Positions 56,770 to 64,000 of a DNA stretch of 64,000 nucleotides are shown piece after piece (the first letter of the stretch is position 1; each line of letters opens with the position of its first letter). Made by a program: the position numbers and the translations under genes. Origin of the DNA: UMGS1696 sp963642885 (GTDB lineage: Bacteria > Bacillota > Clostridia > Oscillospirales > CAG-272); contig CAVIJI010000005.1 of NCBI GenBank assembly GCA_963642885.1, positions 22,718 through 86,717 of the forward strand, written 5' to 3'. The notes below the pieces were generated by a model. That model did not search any database and was not told the DNA's origin. It saw only the letters and a list, made by a program, of their open reading frames with translations.

Positions 56770-57333
56770 GTGTCAAAATGTTGTAACTGTGGCTGTGATA
56801 TAGAATCCGATGACAAAACGAGGCTTTGCGATAAATGCGTAAGGATAATATTCCCGTTTTTGAAGCTTGTTGACGCATCTACTTCATCGGCAGTCAGAAG
56901 ACTTATCCAAAACGAGCGAAACCTGAGAAATATGGGTATAACGGACAGCGGCATGGAATACATGCTGAAGATCTGCGAAATACACGACAAAAGGAAGCTG
57001 CAAGAAAGAGAAGAAAGAGAAAACAAAAAAGCCGCCGAAGCCGAGAATATTGCGCATAACGACGGTAATTACAGCGAGTTTGAACTGCCCGAGGAAGAAC
57101 CGCTGAATTTTACAAAGAAGCAGTACGGTACTTTCCTACCCGCCGCCGAGGCTGTTCTCGCAGCGGCAGCCGCTGTGCTTATTGCGGTGACGGTATACGA
57201 ATATGCCGCAAATCAATGTCTCGATGCCGCATCGCTCGCGGGAGCTATAGCGTCATTCGCGGGAACATATGCGGTTGACTGCACACGAAAGATTTTCCGA
57301 GATTTGAATGAAATAAAGAAGAAGTTCAGATAA
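56770..57333 (+). CDS. Zinc-ribbon and two-segment membrane protein of unknown function
   Basis: A 187-residue protein not assigned to a named family. Residues 4-23 form a zinc ribbon (CCNCGCD ... CDKC). Residues ~70-95 are highly charged and helical, compatible with a coiled coil (KRKLQEREERENKKAAEAE). Two hydrophobic segments follow (AAEAVLAAAAAVLIAVTVY and LAGAIASFAGTYAV), then a basic tail. The topology suggests cytoplasmic zinc ribbon and coiled coil tethered to the membrane. The start is GTG 56770, with GGGGTGATGTAG before it. It is a single-gene unit with its own promoter and terminator. Confidence 0.8.
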   Translation: MSKCCNCGCDIESDDKTRLCDKCVRIIFPFLKLVDASTSSAVRRLIQNERNLRNMGITDSGMEYMLKICEIHDKRKLQEREERENKKAAEAENIAHNDGNYSEFELPEEEPLNFTKKQYGTFLPAAEAVLAAAAAVLIAVTVYEYAANQCLDAASLAGAIASFAGTYAVDCTRKIFRDLNEIKKKFR

Positions 57334-57338
57334 ACATA

Positions 57339-57370
57339 AAAGATACCGCAGGTCATACTGCGGTATCTTT
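57339..57370. terminator. Bidirectional terminator between the zinc-ribbon and HMA genes
   Basis: AAAGATACCGCAG-GTCATA-CTGCGGTATCTTT, 13 perfect base pairs between convergent genes. Confidence 0.9.
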
Positions 57371-57385
57371 GCTTATTATCGGAAT

Positions 57386-57643
57386 TTATTTTTTCAGGAA
57401 CGAAAACAGGCCCTTTTTTTCATACGGTTCAGAGTTCGAAGAAATGAGGGTATAGCCTGTTTTTTTGATCACATCAGCCAGCTTGCCATCGTCAATGCCG
57501 CTGTCGCTGATTATGATGCACTCACCCTTTGTGTGTGATGAGCTGACTTTTTTCACGGGGAACGCGGCTCTGACGGCATCGTTGATATGAGCCTCGCACA
57601 TTCCGCACATCATACCGTCTATTTTAAGAGTTGTTTTTACCAT
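57386..57643 (-). CDS. Heavy-metal-associated (HMA) domain mini protein 2
   Basis: An 85-residue protein with one HMA domain, metal loop GMMCGMC (Cys13, Cys16), a likely copper(I) chaperone or sensor partner in the cytoplasm. The tail EPYEKKGLFSFLKK is basic and amphipathic, perhaps contacting the membrane. ATG 57643 is chosen because GGGAGGATTCG precedes it; an upstream Met at 57673 would place this ribosome site inside the coding region. The promoter is at 57702-57730, and the leader between them contains an inverted repeat GGTTAG/CTAACC. No metal ATPase gene is adjacent. Confidence 0.88.
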   Translation of the reverse strand: MVKTTLKIDGMMCGMCEAHINDAVRAAFPVKKVSSSHTKGECIIISDSGIDDGKLADVIKKTGYTLISSNSEPYEKKGLFSFLKK

Positions 57644-57701
57644 ATAATACGAATCCTCCCGATACAAATGCATATAGGGTTAGAGACTGCTAACCGATAC
57701 A

Positions 57702-57730
57702 ATTGTACCACCGTCATGCGGAAAAGTCAA
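57702..57730 (-). promoter_or_regulatory. Promoter of HMA mini protein 2
   Basis: Minus strand TTGACT (57725-57730 on plus), 17 bp, TACAAT (57702-57707 on plus). A GGTTAG/CTAACC inverted repeat (57678-57695) follows just downstream of the start site and could be an operator. Confidence 0.83.
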
Positions 57731-57791
57731 TATCGTACGTGAAAAACAGGTGAATATTGCATTGAGATGAACTGAATTTTTTCCATAACGA

Positions 57792-57870
57792 TTGAAAAGC
57801 GGAAATTAATATGATATAATTACAAAGTGTATCAGTCTGTGTTCGTTCTCTCGGTACGGTGAGGATGAAC
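57792..57870 (+). promoter_or_regulatory. Promoter and structured leader of the parvulin foldase
   Basis: TTGAAA (57792-57797), 17 bp, TATAAT (57815-57820). The ~150-base leader starts with a 10-bp hairpin (two G-U pairs), GTTCGTTCTC/GAGGATGAAC (57841-57870). Its loop CGGTAC could pair with the downstream GTACCG near 57930. Confidence 0.65.
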
Positions 57871-57974
57871 GCAAAGGCATTTTTCTTATATTTTGCGGAT
57901 ACCGCAGGTCGGCGTTCTGCCGCTCGGTACCGTTTAAAAGAAACTTGATAAGAATCGAAAGGAGTTACCTTAAA

Positions 57975-59447
57975 ATGGGTAATAACAAGAATGCTCTGAC
58001 GGCTCAACAGCAGTCAGAAAAGAAAAAGTCAATAATAACCACAATATGTGTTATTGTTGCGGCGGTTATCGTTCTTTCGCTTGTCGTATATGCGCGTCTT
58101 TCGACAAACGGTGCTCTGCTTCGCTCTAAAACAGCGGCGGAGAGCGAAAATTATAAAGTTACCGGCACTATGATGGCGTACTACTTCAGCCAGAACTACC
58201 AGTCTTATTACAGCTATCTCAGCTACCTCGGCGTTGATACAACACAGAAGCTGAAGAGTCAGGCATGCGCGTACACCACGGAAGCCAACGGCACATGGTT
58301 TGACTATTTCAACGCCATGACAAAGGACTACGCTACACAGATTCTCGCACTCTGCGAGGGCGCGAAGGCGGCGGGTGTTGAGCTTGACGATGAAGACGAA
58401 GCCGAAATCGACACCGCAATCCAGGAGATGAAAACAACGGCGACCACATACGGTTATTCCTTCAGCCAGTATTTGAGTGCATTGACCGGTGTCGGCGTAA
58501 ACGAAAATGATGTCAAGAAATGCATGGAGCTTGCTTCTCTCGCGTCCAAGTATTCCACCGAATATCAGAACGGTCTTACCTATACGGACGATGAGCTTGA
58601 AAGCTACTATGCATCGAATACCGATTCGTTCGAAGGCGTAGACTACTATGTATACACAATTAACTCCACTGACTTCATGGAAAAGGATGTTGACGGAAAT
58701 CCCGTAGGCGACACCTCCACGGCTACCGCAGCAGCATATGAAGCGGCACAGAGAATTCTCGCCGCAAACAGTGAGGAAGAATATCTCCTGCTCATCCGTG
58801 ATTACATGAAGAGCAACCTCGGCATGGAAGACAGCGATATCGACACCGCGGTAGAGAGTGCGTTTACAAGACACGCTCTTGCTTCTACTATTTCCTCCGT
58901 ATCCGAATGGGCATTCTCCGCTAATCCCGGCGATGTATACACAGCCGCTGAAGAAGGCGACTCGTCATACGCTATTTACTGCCTCACAAAGTCTTCGTAC
59001 AGAGATGAGACTACCACAAGAAACGTAAGACACATTCTCTTCTCCAACGAAACATATACAGACGACTCAAAGGCTCAGGATGTTTACGCAGAGCTTCAGC
59101 AGCAGAATTTCTCGGAAGAGGCGTTTAAAACTCTTGCCGCGGAATACAGCTACGACACAGGTTCCGCTGACAACGGCGGTCTGTATGAGAATATAACATA
59201 CGGTTCCACAACAACGGAATTCAACGCATGGCTTTTCGATGACGCGAGAGTTCCCGGAGACAGCGGCATAATCGAGTCCTCCGCTTATGGTTGGCACATC
59301 ATGTACTATGTAGGCGAGGGCGATTCCTGCACATGGAAAGAAACCGCGATATCCGCTTTGAAGGAAAGCGATGTTACCGAAATGATAGAAGAATATTCCG
59401 CGGGAGTAAGTGTAAACGCGAATGTTCTCGACAGCTTGGATATATAA
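57975..59447 (+). CDS. Membrane-anchored parvulin-type peptidyl-prolyl isomerase (PrsA/SurA-like)
   Basis: A 490-residue foldase assisting proteins outside the membrane. A short cytoplasmic N-terminus (GNNKNALTAQQQSEKKKS) precedes one membrane segment at about residues 20-43; there is no lipobox, unlike PrsA. A large helical SurA/PrsA N-like region follows (~60-330). The parvulin domain begins RNVRHILFSNE (~345), includes YSYDTGSADNGGLYENI and ends SSAYGWHIMYYVGEG. GAAAGGAGTTACCTTAAA precedes ATG 57975. It is monocistronic with a strong terminator. It may help fold the abundant lipoprotein binding proteins of this organism. Confidence 0.9.
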   Translation: MGNNKNALTAQQQSEKKKSIITTICVIVAAVIVLSLVVYARLSTNGALLRSKTAAESENYKVTGTMMAYYFSQNYQSYYSYLSYLGVDTTQKLKSQACAYTTEANGTWFDYFNAMTKDYATQILALCEGAKAAGVELDDEDEAEIDTAIQEMKTTATTYGYSFSQYLSALTGVGVNENDVKKCMELASLASKYSTEYQNGLTYTDDELESYYASNTDSFEGVDYYVYTINSTDFMEKDVDGNPVGDTSTATAAAYEAAQRILAANSEEEYLLLIRDYMKSNLGMEDSDIDTAVESAFTRHALASTISSVSEWAFSANPGDVYTAAEEGDSSYAIYCLTKSSYRDETTTRNVRHILFSNETYTDDSKAQDVYAELQQQNFSEEAFKTLAAEYSYDTGSADNGGLYENITYGSTTTEFNAWLFDDARVPGDSGIIESSAYGWHIMYYVGEGDSCTWKETAISALKESDVTEMIEEYSAGVSVNANVLDSLDI

Positions 59448-59467
59448 TCGGTGATTAAATAATAATA

Positions 59468-59514
59468 AAAAAGCAGGGACTGCGTGCAACGGTGCACAGC
59501 GGTCTCTGCTTTTT
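59468..59514. terminator. Bidirectional terminator between the foldase and ThuA-like genes
   Basis: AAAAAGCAG/CTGCTTTTT outer arms with interrupted inner pairing (GAC/GTC, TGC/GCA), T-runs on both sides of convergent genes. Confidence 0.9.
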
Positions 59515-59529
59515 ATTATTCGGTGAAAA

Positions 59530-60246
59530 TTACTTTTCGTCTACTGCCGGGGGAACCCAACCGTATTTGTATGTGTTGGACTTGGGGGTGCATACATACT
59601 TGGCGGCGTTAATGAGAACCTTCTGAACTTCCTTGTTGTGGTAGGTCGGAACGGACTCGTGACCCGGACGGAAGTAGAATATCTTACCGCGGCCTCTCTT
59701 GTAAACGCATCCGCTGCGGAATACTTCGCCGCCTGTGAACCAGCTTATGAATAAGAGCTCATCGGGAGCGGGAACTCTGAAGTGCTCGCCGTAGGTTTCC
59801 TCGTGTTCGAGAACTATTTTCTCGCCTAATCCTTCGGTGATGGGGTGACCCTGCTCTATAACCCAAAGGATTTCCTTATCGCCGGATTCACGCCATTTAA
59901 GGTCGTATGACGGTGTTCCGCATAGACGTGCGAACACTTTCGATGCGTGTCCGGAGTGGAGAACAACAAGTCCCATGCCCTCGTATACGTGACGGCATAC
60001 TCGCTCGACTACGTCATCGGGTACGTCACCGTGTCTCATGTGGCCCCACCAGAAAAGTACGTCTGTATCATCGAGTACTTCATCGGTAAGTCCGCAATCG
60101 GGATCGTCGAGTGTAGCTGTTCTTACATCGTAGCCTGCTTCGTCGAGGAAACGCTTAATGCACATATGAATGCCGTCGGGGTATATGGCCTTAACGGCTT
60201 CGTCTGTCTTTTCATGTGCGAATTCGTTCCAAACTGTGATTTTCAT
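59530..60246 (-). CDS. ThuA-like (trehalose utilisation) glutamine-amidotransferase-fold protein
   Basis: A 238-residue cytoplasmic protein of the ThuA family, with a class I glutamine-amidotransferase-like fold. Recognisable segments are VWNEFAHEK, VLFWWGHMRHGDVPDD, MGLVVLHSGHASKVF (nucleophile-elbow position with Ser rather than Cys) and FYFRPGHESVPTYHN near the end. In rhizobia ThuA acts in trehalose and related disaccharide catabolism, probably with a Gfo/Idh partner (ThuB); two such dehydrogenases are in this window but not adjacent. CGGAGGTAATAAA precedes the ATG. The chemistry is unresolved. Confidence 0.88.
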   Translation of the reverse strand: MKITVWNEFAHEKTDEAVKAIYPDGIHMCIKRFLDEAGYDVRTATLDDPDCGLTDEVLDDTDVLFWWGHMRHGDVPDDVVERVCRHVYEGMGLVVLHSGHASKVFARLCGTPSYDLKWRESGDKEILWVIEQGHPITEGLGEKIVLEHEETYGEHFRVPAPDELLFISWFTGGEVFRSGCVYKRGRGKIFYFRPGHESVPTYHNKEVQKVLINAAKYVCTPKSNTYKYGWVPPAVDEK

Positions 60247-60283
60247 TTTATTACCTCCGAAAAGTCAGTATTGAACTGCATCT

Positions 60284-60312
60284 ATTTTAACACAGGCCAC
60301 TGCCGAAATCAA
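60284..60312 (-). promoter_or_regulatory. Promoter of the ThuA-like gene
   Basis: Minus strand TTGATT (60307-60312 on plus), 17 bp, TAAAAT (60284-60289 on plus). Confidence 0.75.
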
Positions 60313-60331
60313 TACAAAATTGTTCACTCGC

Positions 60332-62152
60332 TTATGAAAATTGAGCGTTGTGAAGGGAGTAATAGAATCCTTTTTGCTTCATTAAGCTGTCGTGGTTTCC
60401 CGACTCGATAACTCTTCCGTCACGAAGTACGAAAATTACATCGGCGTTTCGCACCGTAGACAGACGGTGAGCTATTACTATCGATGTTTTTTTGCTCATG
60501 AGCTCGTTCATGGCACGCTGAATACGCATTTCGGTCATGCTGTCGACATTAGATGTGGCTTCATCGAGTATCAGTATCGGAGACGACGATATCATGGCGC
60601 GTGCAATGGTAATAAGCTGTTTTTGCCCCTTTGAAATGTTAACTCCGTCGTCTGTGAGAACAGTATCGTATCCGTTGGGCAGTCCCGCTATAAACGAGTG
60701 TATGCCCGCCGCTTTTGCGGCTTTTTCTATTTCCTCACGAGCTACATCATGATCGGCTCCGTATGCTATATTTTCGGCAATCGTTCCGCTGAACAGCCAT
60801 GTATCCTGCAGAACCATGGTGTATGAACGGCGTACGCTTTTTCGTGCGGCATGGAGTATGTCGTTGCCTTCAAGCATGATTTTGCCCGAATTCGGATCGT
60901 AGAATCGCATCAGCAGATTTATGATCGTGGTTTTACCGGCACCTGTCGGGCCGACAATCGCCGCGGTGGTTCCCGGGGTTATATTTATTGTGAGATCGTG
61001 GATGACATGGTGTCCCGTATAATAGCTGAAATTTACGTTATCGGTATCAAGCCTGCCGTCTACGAATATTCCGTCGTTAGCCTTGTCTCCGACGAATACC
61101 ACGGCATCGCTGTCATCCGCGGTTTCCTCCTCCTCGTCTAAAAGACGGAAAACTCTTTCGGCGGCGGCAGCTGCGGACTGCAGTTCATTCAGAATATTGG
61201 CGGTCTCGTTTATCGGGCCGCTGAATTTTCTCGAGTACAGAACGTATGACGAGACATTTCCGATGGAAATTTTACCCGCAAGGTAAAGCAGTGAGCCGAA
61301 TACGGATACCAATGTAAGCGAAATGTTGTTTATAAAGTTTACGGTAGGACCGACTAATGTGCCGTGATAATCCGCGTTGTAATAAGCATCGGCGGCGTTT
61401 TTGTTCTTTCCTGCGAAACGCTTTATCATTGTCGGCTCTTCATTGTAGGCGCGAACGGTTTTTTGACCGCTCAGACATTCTTCGGCGTATCCGTTAAGCT
61501 CTCCGAGTTTTCCGCTTCTCGCACGGAACAGCGGTCGGAACATGTGAGCCATCTTTCCCGTTGTGATTATGGAAAGAGGTACGGTAAATGCGAAAACTAT
61601 GCACAGGCGCGGAGATATCGTCAGCATCATGACGAGAGAACCGACAACCGTGACAACGCTTGAGGCTATCTGAACGAGGTCTGTCGAAAGCGTGGAGTTG
61701 ATTGTATCTATGTCATACGAGATGCGCGATATAATATCACCTGTTTGGTTTTTATCGAAATATTCGACCTTCATACGCATGAGTTTGGAAAAAATATCCT
61801 CACGCATATTTCTGACTATGCCGCGCGAGAGATTTATCATGATTATCTGCAGAAGATACGCAAGTATGCTGGAGACGGCATATGCTATGGCCATGAGCAC
61901 ACACTTTTTCGCTACAATCGTGAAGTCGGCTTCTCCCGCATGTATACCTATGGCATCAATTGCCTCACCCGAGAGCTTTGGCCCGATGAGCGACAGCAGA
62001 TTCGAAATGACGGAGACGAGTACAGCCGCAAGATATCCCCATTTGAAGCGGTACATGTATTTTCCGAGCCTGAGCAGCACCTTCAGCCTCTTCTTCGGCA
62101 TATTTCCGACTACTACGTCCTCGGGACGTGTAACTTTAACACCTTTATTCAA
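60332..62152 (-). CDS. ABC exporter half-transporter, subunit 2 of a heterodimer
   Basis: A fused membrane and ATPase protein of ~606 residues. Six membrane segments lie between ~40 and 320 (e.g. GYLAAVLVSVISNLLSLIGP), with the exporter motif RNMREDIFSKLMRMKVEYFDKNQTGDIISR. The ATPase has Walker A GPTGAGKTT, the Q-loop MVLQDTWLFSGTI, a degenerate signature ISKGQKQL, Walker B ILILDEATSNVD and IAHRLSTVRNAD. The start is taken as TTG 62152: GGGAGG lies eight bases before it, and it overlaps the stop of subunit 1 (TTGAATAA). It forms a heterodimeric multidrug/lipid-type exporter with the upstream gene; cargo unknown. Confidence 0.92.
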   Translation of the reverse strand: MNKGVKVTRPEDVVVGNMPKKRLKVLLRLGKYMYRFKWGYLAAVLVSVISNLLSLIGPKLSGEAIDAIGIHAGEADFTIVAKKCVLMAIAYAVSSILAYLLQIIMINLSRGIVRNMREDIFSKLMRMKVEYFDKNQTGDIISRISYDIDTINSTLSTDLVQIASSVVTVVGSLVMMLTISPRLCIVFAFTVPLSIITTGKMAHMFRPLFRARSGKLGELNGYAEECLSGQKTVRAYNEEPTMIKRFAGKNKNAADAYYNADYHGTLVGPTVNFINNISLTLVSVFGSLLYLAGKISIGNVSSYVLYSRKFSGPINETANILNELQSAAAAAERVFRLLDEEEETADDSDAVVFVGDKANDGIFVDGRLDTDNVNFSYYTGHHVIHDLTINITPGTTAAIVGPTGAGKTTIINLLMRFYDPNSGKIMLEGNDILHAARKSVRRSYTMVLQDTWLFSGTIAENIAYGADHDVAREEIEKAAKAAGIHSFIAGLPNGYDTVLTDDGVNISKGQKQLITIARAMISSSPILILDEATSNVDSMTEMRIQRAMNELMSKKTSIVIAHRLSTVRNADVIFVLRDGRVIESGNHDSLMKQKGFYYSLHNAQFS

Positions 62153-63881
62153 GGAGAGCACCTCCCATCTGTGATTCACTGATTTCCCTGTACAGCGCAC
62201 ATGACTTGATTAAGTCATCGTGACATCCGCTTCCCGTTATATTTCCATCCTCTATAACCAGAATCAGATCGCTGTGCTTTATAGATGATATACGCTGTGC
62301 CACGATTACCGATGTGGTCTTGCTGCTGTAGTTTTCACGTATGGCCTTGCGAAGCTTTGCATCCGTCGCGTAGTCGAGGGCGCTTGACGAGTCGTCGAGT
62401 ACGAGTATTTCCGGATTTCCCGCAAGAGCACGGCTGAGAATTACTCTCTGCTTCTGTCCGCCTGAAAGGTTGGCTCCTTTTATCGACAATTCGAAGTCGA
62501 GTCCTCCGGGCTTTTCTTCGATAAACTGCAATGCCTGTGCGTTTTTCGCACCCTCGAGCAGTGCCGAGTCGTCAAGATTTCTGCCGAAAGCGATATTCGT
62601 TCTCAGCGAGTCGGCAAACAGAAAATCGTTTTGGAATGCCGCTCCGAATTTTCGGGATATTTCCGCACGGCTCATTGAACGAACATCGCGTCCGTCTATA
62701 AGTATGCGGCCGCTGTCTGCGTCATATTGCCGCATCATCAGAGCGATGAGTGTGGTTTTTCCCGAACCCGTAGGCCCGATAATGCCCAATGTTTCGTTTT
62801 CGTATAATTTAAATGAGACATTGTTTAAGTCGTTCTTTATTCCGTTATACGAGAAGGATACGTTTTCGAATTCTATTTTCGGTATTCTTTCGTTCGGAGC
62901 ATATTCCTTTGGCTTGTATGAGGTGTCAGGCTCCATGTCATACGGTGTGTCGAGAACCTCGCCGATACGATTAGCGGAGGCGATACCTCTTGAGGAATTT
63001 ACGAAAATTCTCGTAACACTCATTAAGGCGTTGAGGATTATTGTAAAGTAAGAAGTAAAAGCGATGATTTTGCCGGTTTCGGAAATGCCGGCGTTGACAC
63101 GGTATGCACCGACGGCGATTACGGCTACGAGACCGAGATTGAGAAACAGATTCATCATAGGGCTTGAGAGAGCCATAGTGAGGGCGGCTTTCTTTTCGGC
63201 CCGGTTCAGTGAAATGTTGGCTTTATCGAAACGTGCTTTTTCCGTGTCTTCTTTTCCGAGAGCTTTGATTATTCGGACTCCTTGTGCGTTCTCACGTACT
63301 ATACGAGTCATATTATCGGTTTGAGTCTGCTGTTCGGTGTACAACGGCACACCCTTTTTCGTAATAAAATATACGGCCGTGGTTATGAACGGCATCACGG
63401 CTATAAGGACAAGCGTAAGTACAGGCTCGAGAGAGAAAGCTATCATGATTCCTCCTATCAGAAGACAAGGGGCGCGTACACCGAGACGCTGAACCATTCC
63501 GACCATCTGATGAATGTTGTAAGTGTCCGACGTCAGTCTTGATTCGAGAGAGGGAACGGTGAATTTGTCGATTTGACGTGCAGAAAGGTACGAAATCCTT
63601 TCGAATAAGTCATTTCTGATTTTCTCGGTTGTGTTTCTTGCGACAAGAGCTGCCATTCGGTTTGCGGTGACATTTCCCGTTATTGCAAGGACGGCACACA
63701 CAAACATAAGAAGTCCCGTTCCGATGATGCGAATCCGGGATCCTGTGGGAACAATGTCGTCGATTATATAGGAAAGCAGCATCGGGATGAATAAATCCAT
63801 AATAGACCCGACGAACTTAATGCAAAAACCGACCATCATCCGTCCGAAGAAAGGTTTAACGTACTTAATGATATATTTCAA
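62145..63881 (-). CDS. ABC exporter half-transporter, subunit 1 of a heterodimer
   Basis: A 578-residue fused membrane/ATPase protein. It has six membrane segments up to about residue 310, and the coupling motif RNDLFERISYLSARQIDKFTVPSLESRLTSD. The ATPase has Walker A GPTGSGKTT, FQNDFLFADSLRTNI, signature LSGGQKQRVILSRAL, and Walker B ILVLDDSSSALD, where the catalytic Glu after the Walker B Asp is replaced (DDS). That marks the degenerate half of heterodimeric exporters such as TM287/288-like pairs. The start is TTG 63881 with CGGAGG before it. It overlaps the second subunit gene by eight bases. Confidence 0.93.
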   Translation of the reverse strand: MKYIIKYVKPFFGRMMVGFCIKFVGSIMDLFIPMLLSYIIDDIVPTGSRIRIIGTGLLMFVCAVLAITGNVTANRMAALVARNTTEKIRNDLFERISYLSARQIDKFTVPSLESRLTSDTYNIHQMVGMVQRLGVRAPCLLIGGIMIAFSLEPVLTLVLIAVMPFITTAVYFITKKGVPLYTEQQTQTDNMTRIVRENAQGVRIIKALGKEDTEKARFDKANISLNRAEKKAALTMALSSPMMNLFLNLGLVAVIAVGAYRVNAGISETGKIIAFTSYFTIILNALMSVTRIFVNSSRGIASANRIGEVLDTPYDMEPDTSYKPKEYAPNERIPKIEFENVSFSYNGIKNDLNNVSFKLYENETLGIIGPTGSGKTTLIALMMRQYDADSGRILIDGRDVRSMSRAEISRKFGAAFQNDFLFADSLRTNIAFGRNLDDSALLEGAKNAQALQFIEEKPGGLDFELSIKGANLSGGQKQRVILSRALAGNPEILVLDDSSSALDYATDAKLRKAIRENYSSKTTSVIVAQRISSIKHSDLILVIEDGNITGSGCHDDLIKSCALYREISESQMGGALLE

Positions 63882-63941
63882 ATTCGCGTTATCCTCCGTC
63901 TTTGAATTAATAAAAAAAGAGATTGGTAATTTAATAATTCA

Positions 63942-63969
63942 ATTATACCATAAAATACATTTTCGTCAA
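63942..63969 (-). promoter_or_regulatory. Promoter of the ABC exporter genes
   Basis: Minus strand TTGACG (63964-63969 on plus), 16 bp, TATAAT (63942-63947 on plus). Confidence 0.82.
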
Positions 63970-64000
63970 GAGCTTTTGAGATAATTATGGTATGCTGGGG

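Overview
The window is a chromosomal segment of a low-to-medium GC Bacillota, most likely an uncultured, anaerobic, gut-type Clostridia. Pointers are strong Shine-Dalgarno sites with occasional TTG/GTG starts, near-consensus sigma-A promoters with 16-18 bp spacers, a split transketolase, the CD1871A / membrane 4Fe-4S / TlpA-like trio, a PyrR-type attenuator, lipoprotein solute-binding proteins with acidic Thr/Glu-rich linkers, and many glycan enzymes. No rRNA, tRNA, CRISPR array, prophage or transposase gene was seen. TGA is used as a normal stop.

Layout. 0-7.2 kb: housekeeping genes (pgeF N-terminus, gpmI, a SLOG-family protein, an orphan winged-helix regulator, and a cysE / membrane protease / cysS run). 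7.2-14.1 kb: a GH2 glycosidase with a GDSL esterase, a ZIP metal transporter, and a redox module ending in a deletion-damaged gene. 14.3-22.1 kb: a small kinase, an orphan sugar-binding lipoprotein, and a four-gene operon (PfkB kinase, GH4 glycosidase, unknown barrel-like protein, PHP hydrolase). 22.6-27.6 kb: a complete branched-chain amino-acid ABC importer (livJHMGF). 27.8-33.2 kb: a ribbon-helix-helix regulator, clpB and split transketolase. 33.4-42.6 kb: two more orphan sugar-binding lipoproteins flanking a GH38 alpha-mannosidase and L-fucose isomerase, then a NUDIX enzyme. 42.8-44.4 kb: a PyrR-attenuated uracil permease. 44.5-64 kb: PncC, two Gfo/Idh oxidoreductases, a cytoplasmic sulfatase, phosphatases, MFS and GNAT genes, an alpha/beta hydrolase with a structured leader, aminopeptidase P, a yccF gene with a nonsense codon, a VTT membrane protein, two heavy-metal-binding mini proteins, a membrane-anchored parvulin foldase, a ThuA-like protein and a heterodimeric ABC exporter.

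How the genes work together. Binding lipoproteins, GH2/GH4/GH38 glycosidases, sulfatase, esterase, PfkB kinase, fucose isomerase and transketolase suggest import and intracellular trimming of complex, probably host- or plant-derived glycans feeding the pentose phosphate pathway and glycolysis. The importer permeases are not in the window.

The most unusual content is non-coding: a family of mosaic palindromic repeats at five or six loci. Each locus has its own stem sequence, several loci share a linker, and most copies begin directly after (or contain) a stop codon. Other signals are a palindromic operator straddling the fucI -10 box, a PyrR attenuator, a leader with two mutually exclusive folds near 51.3 kb, and two damaged genes.
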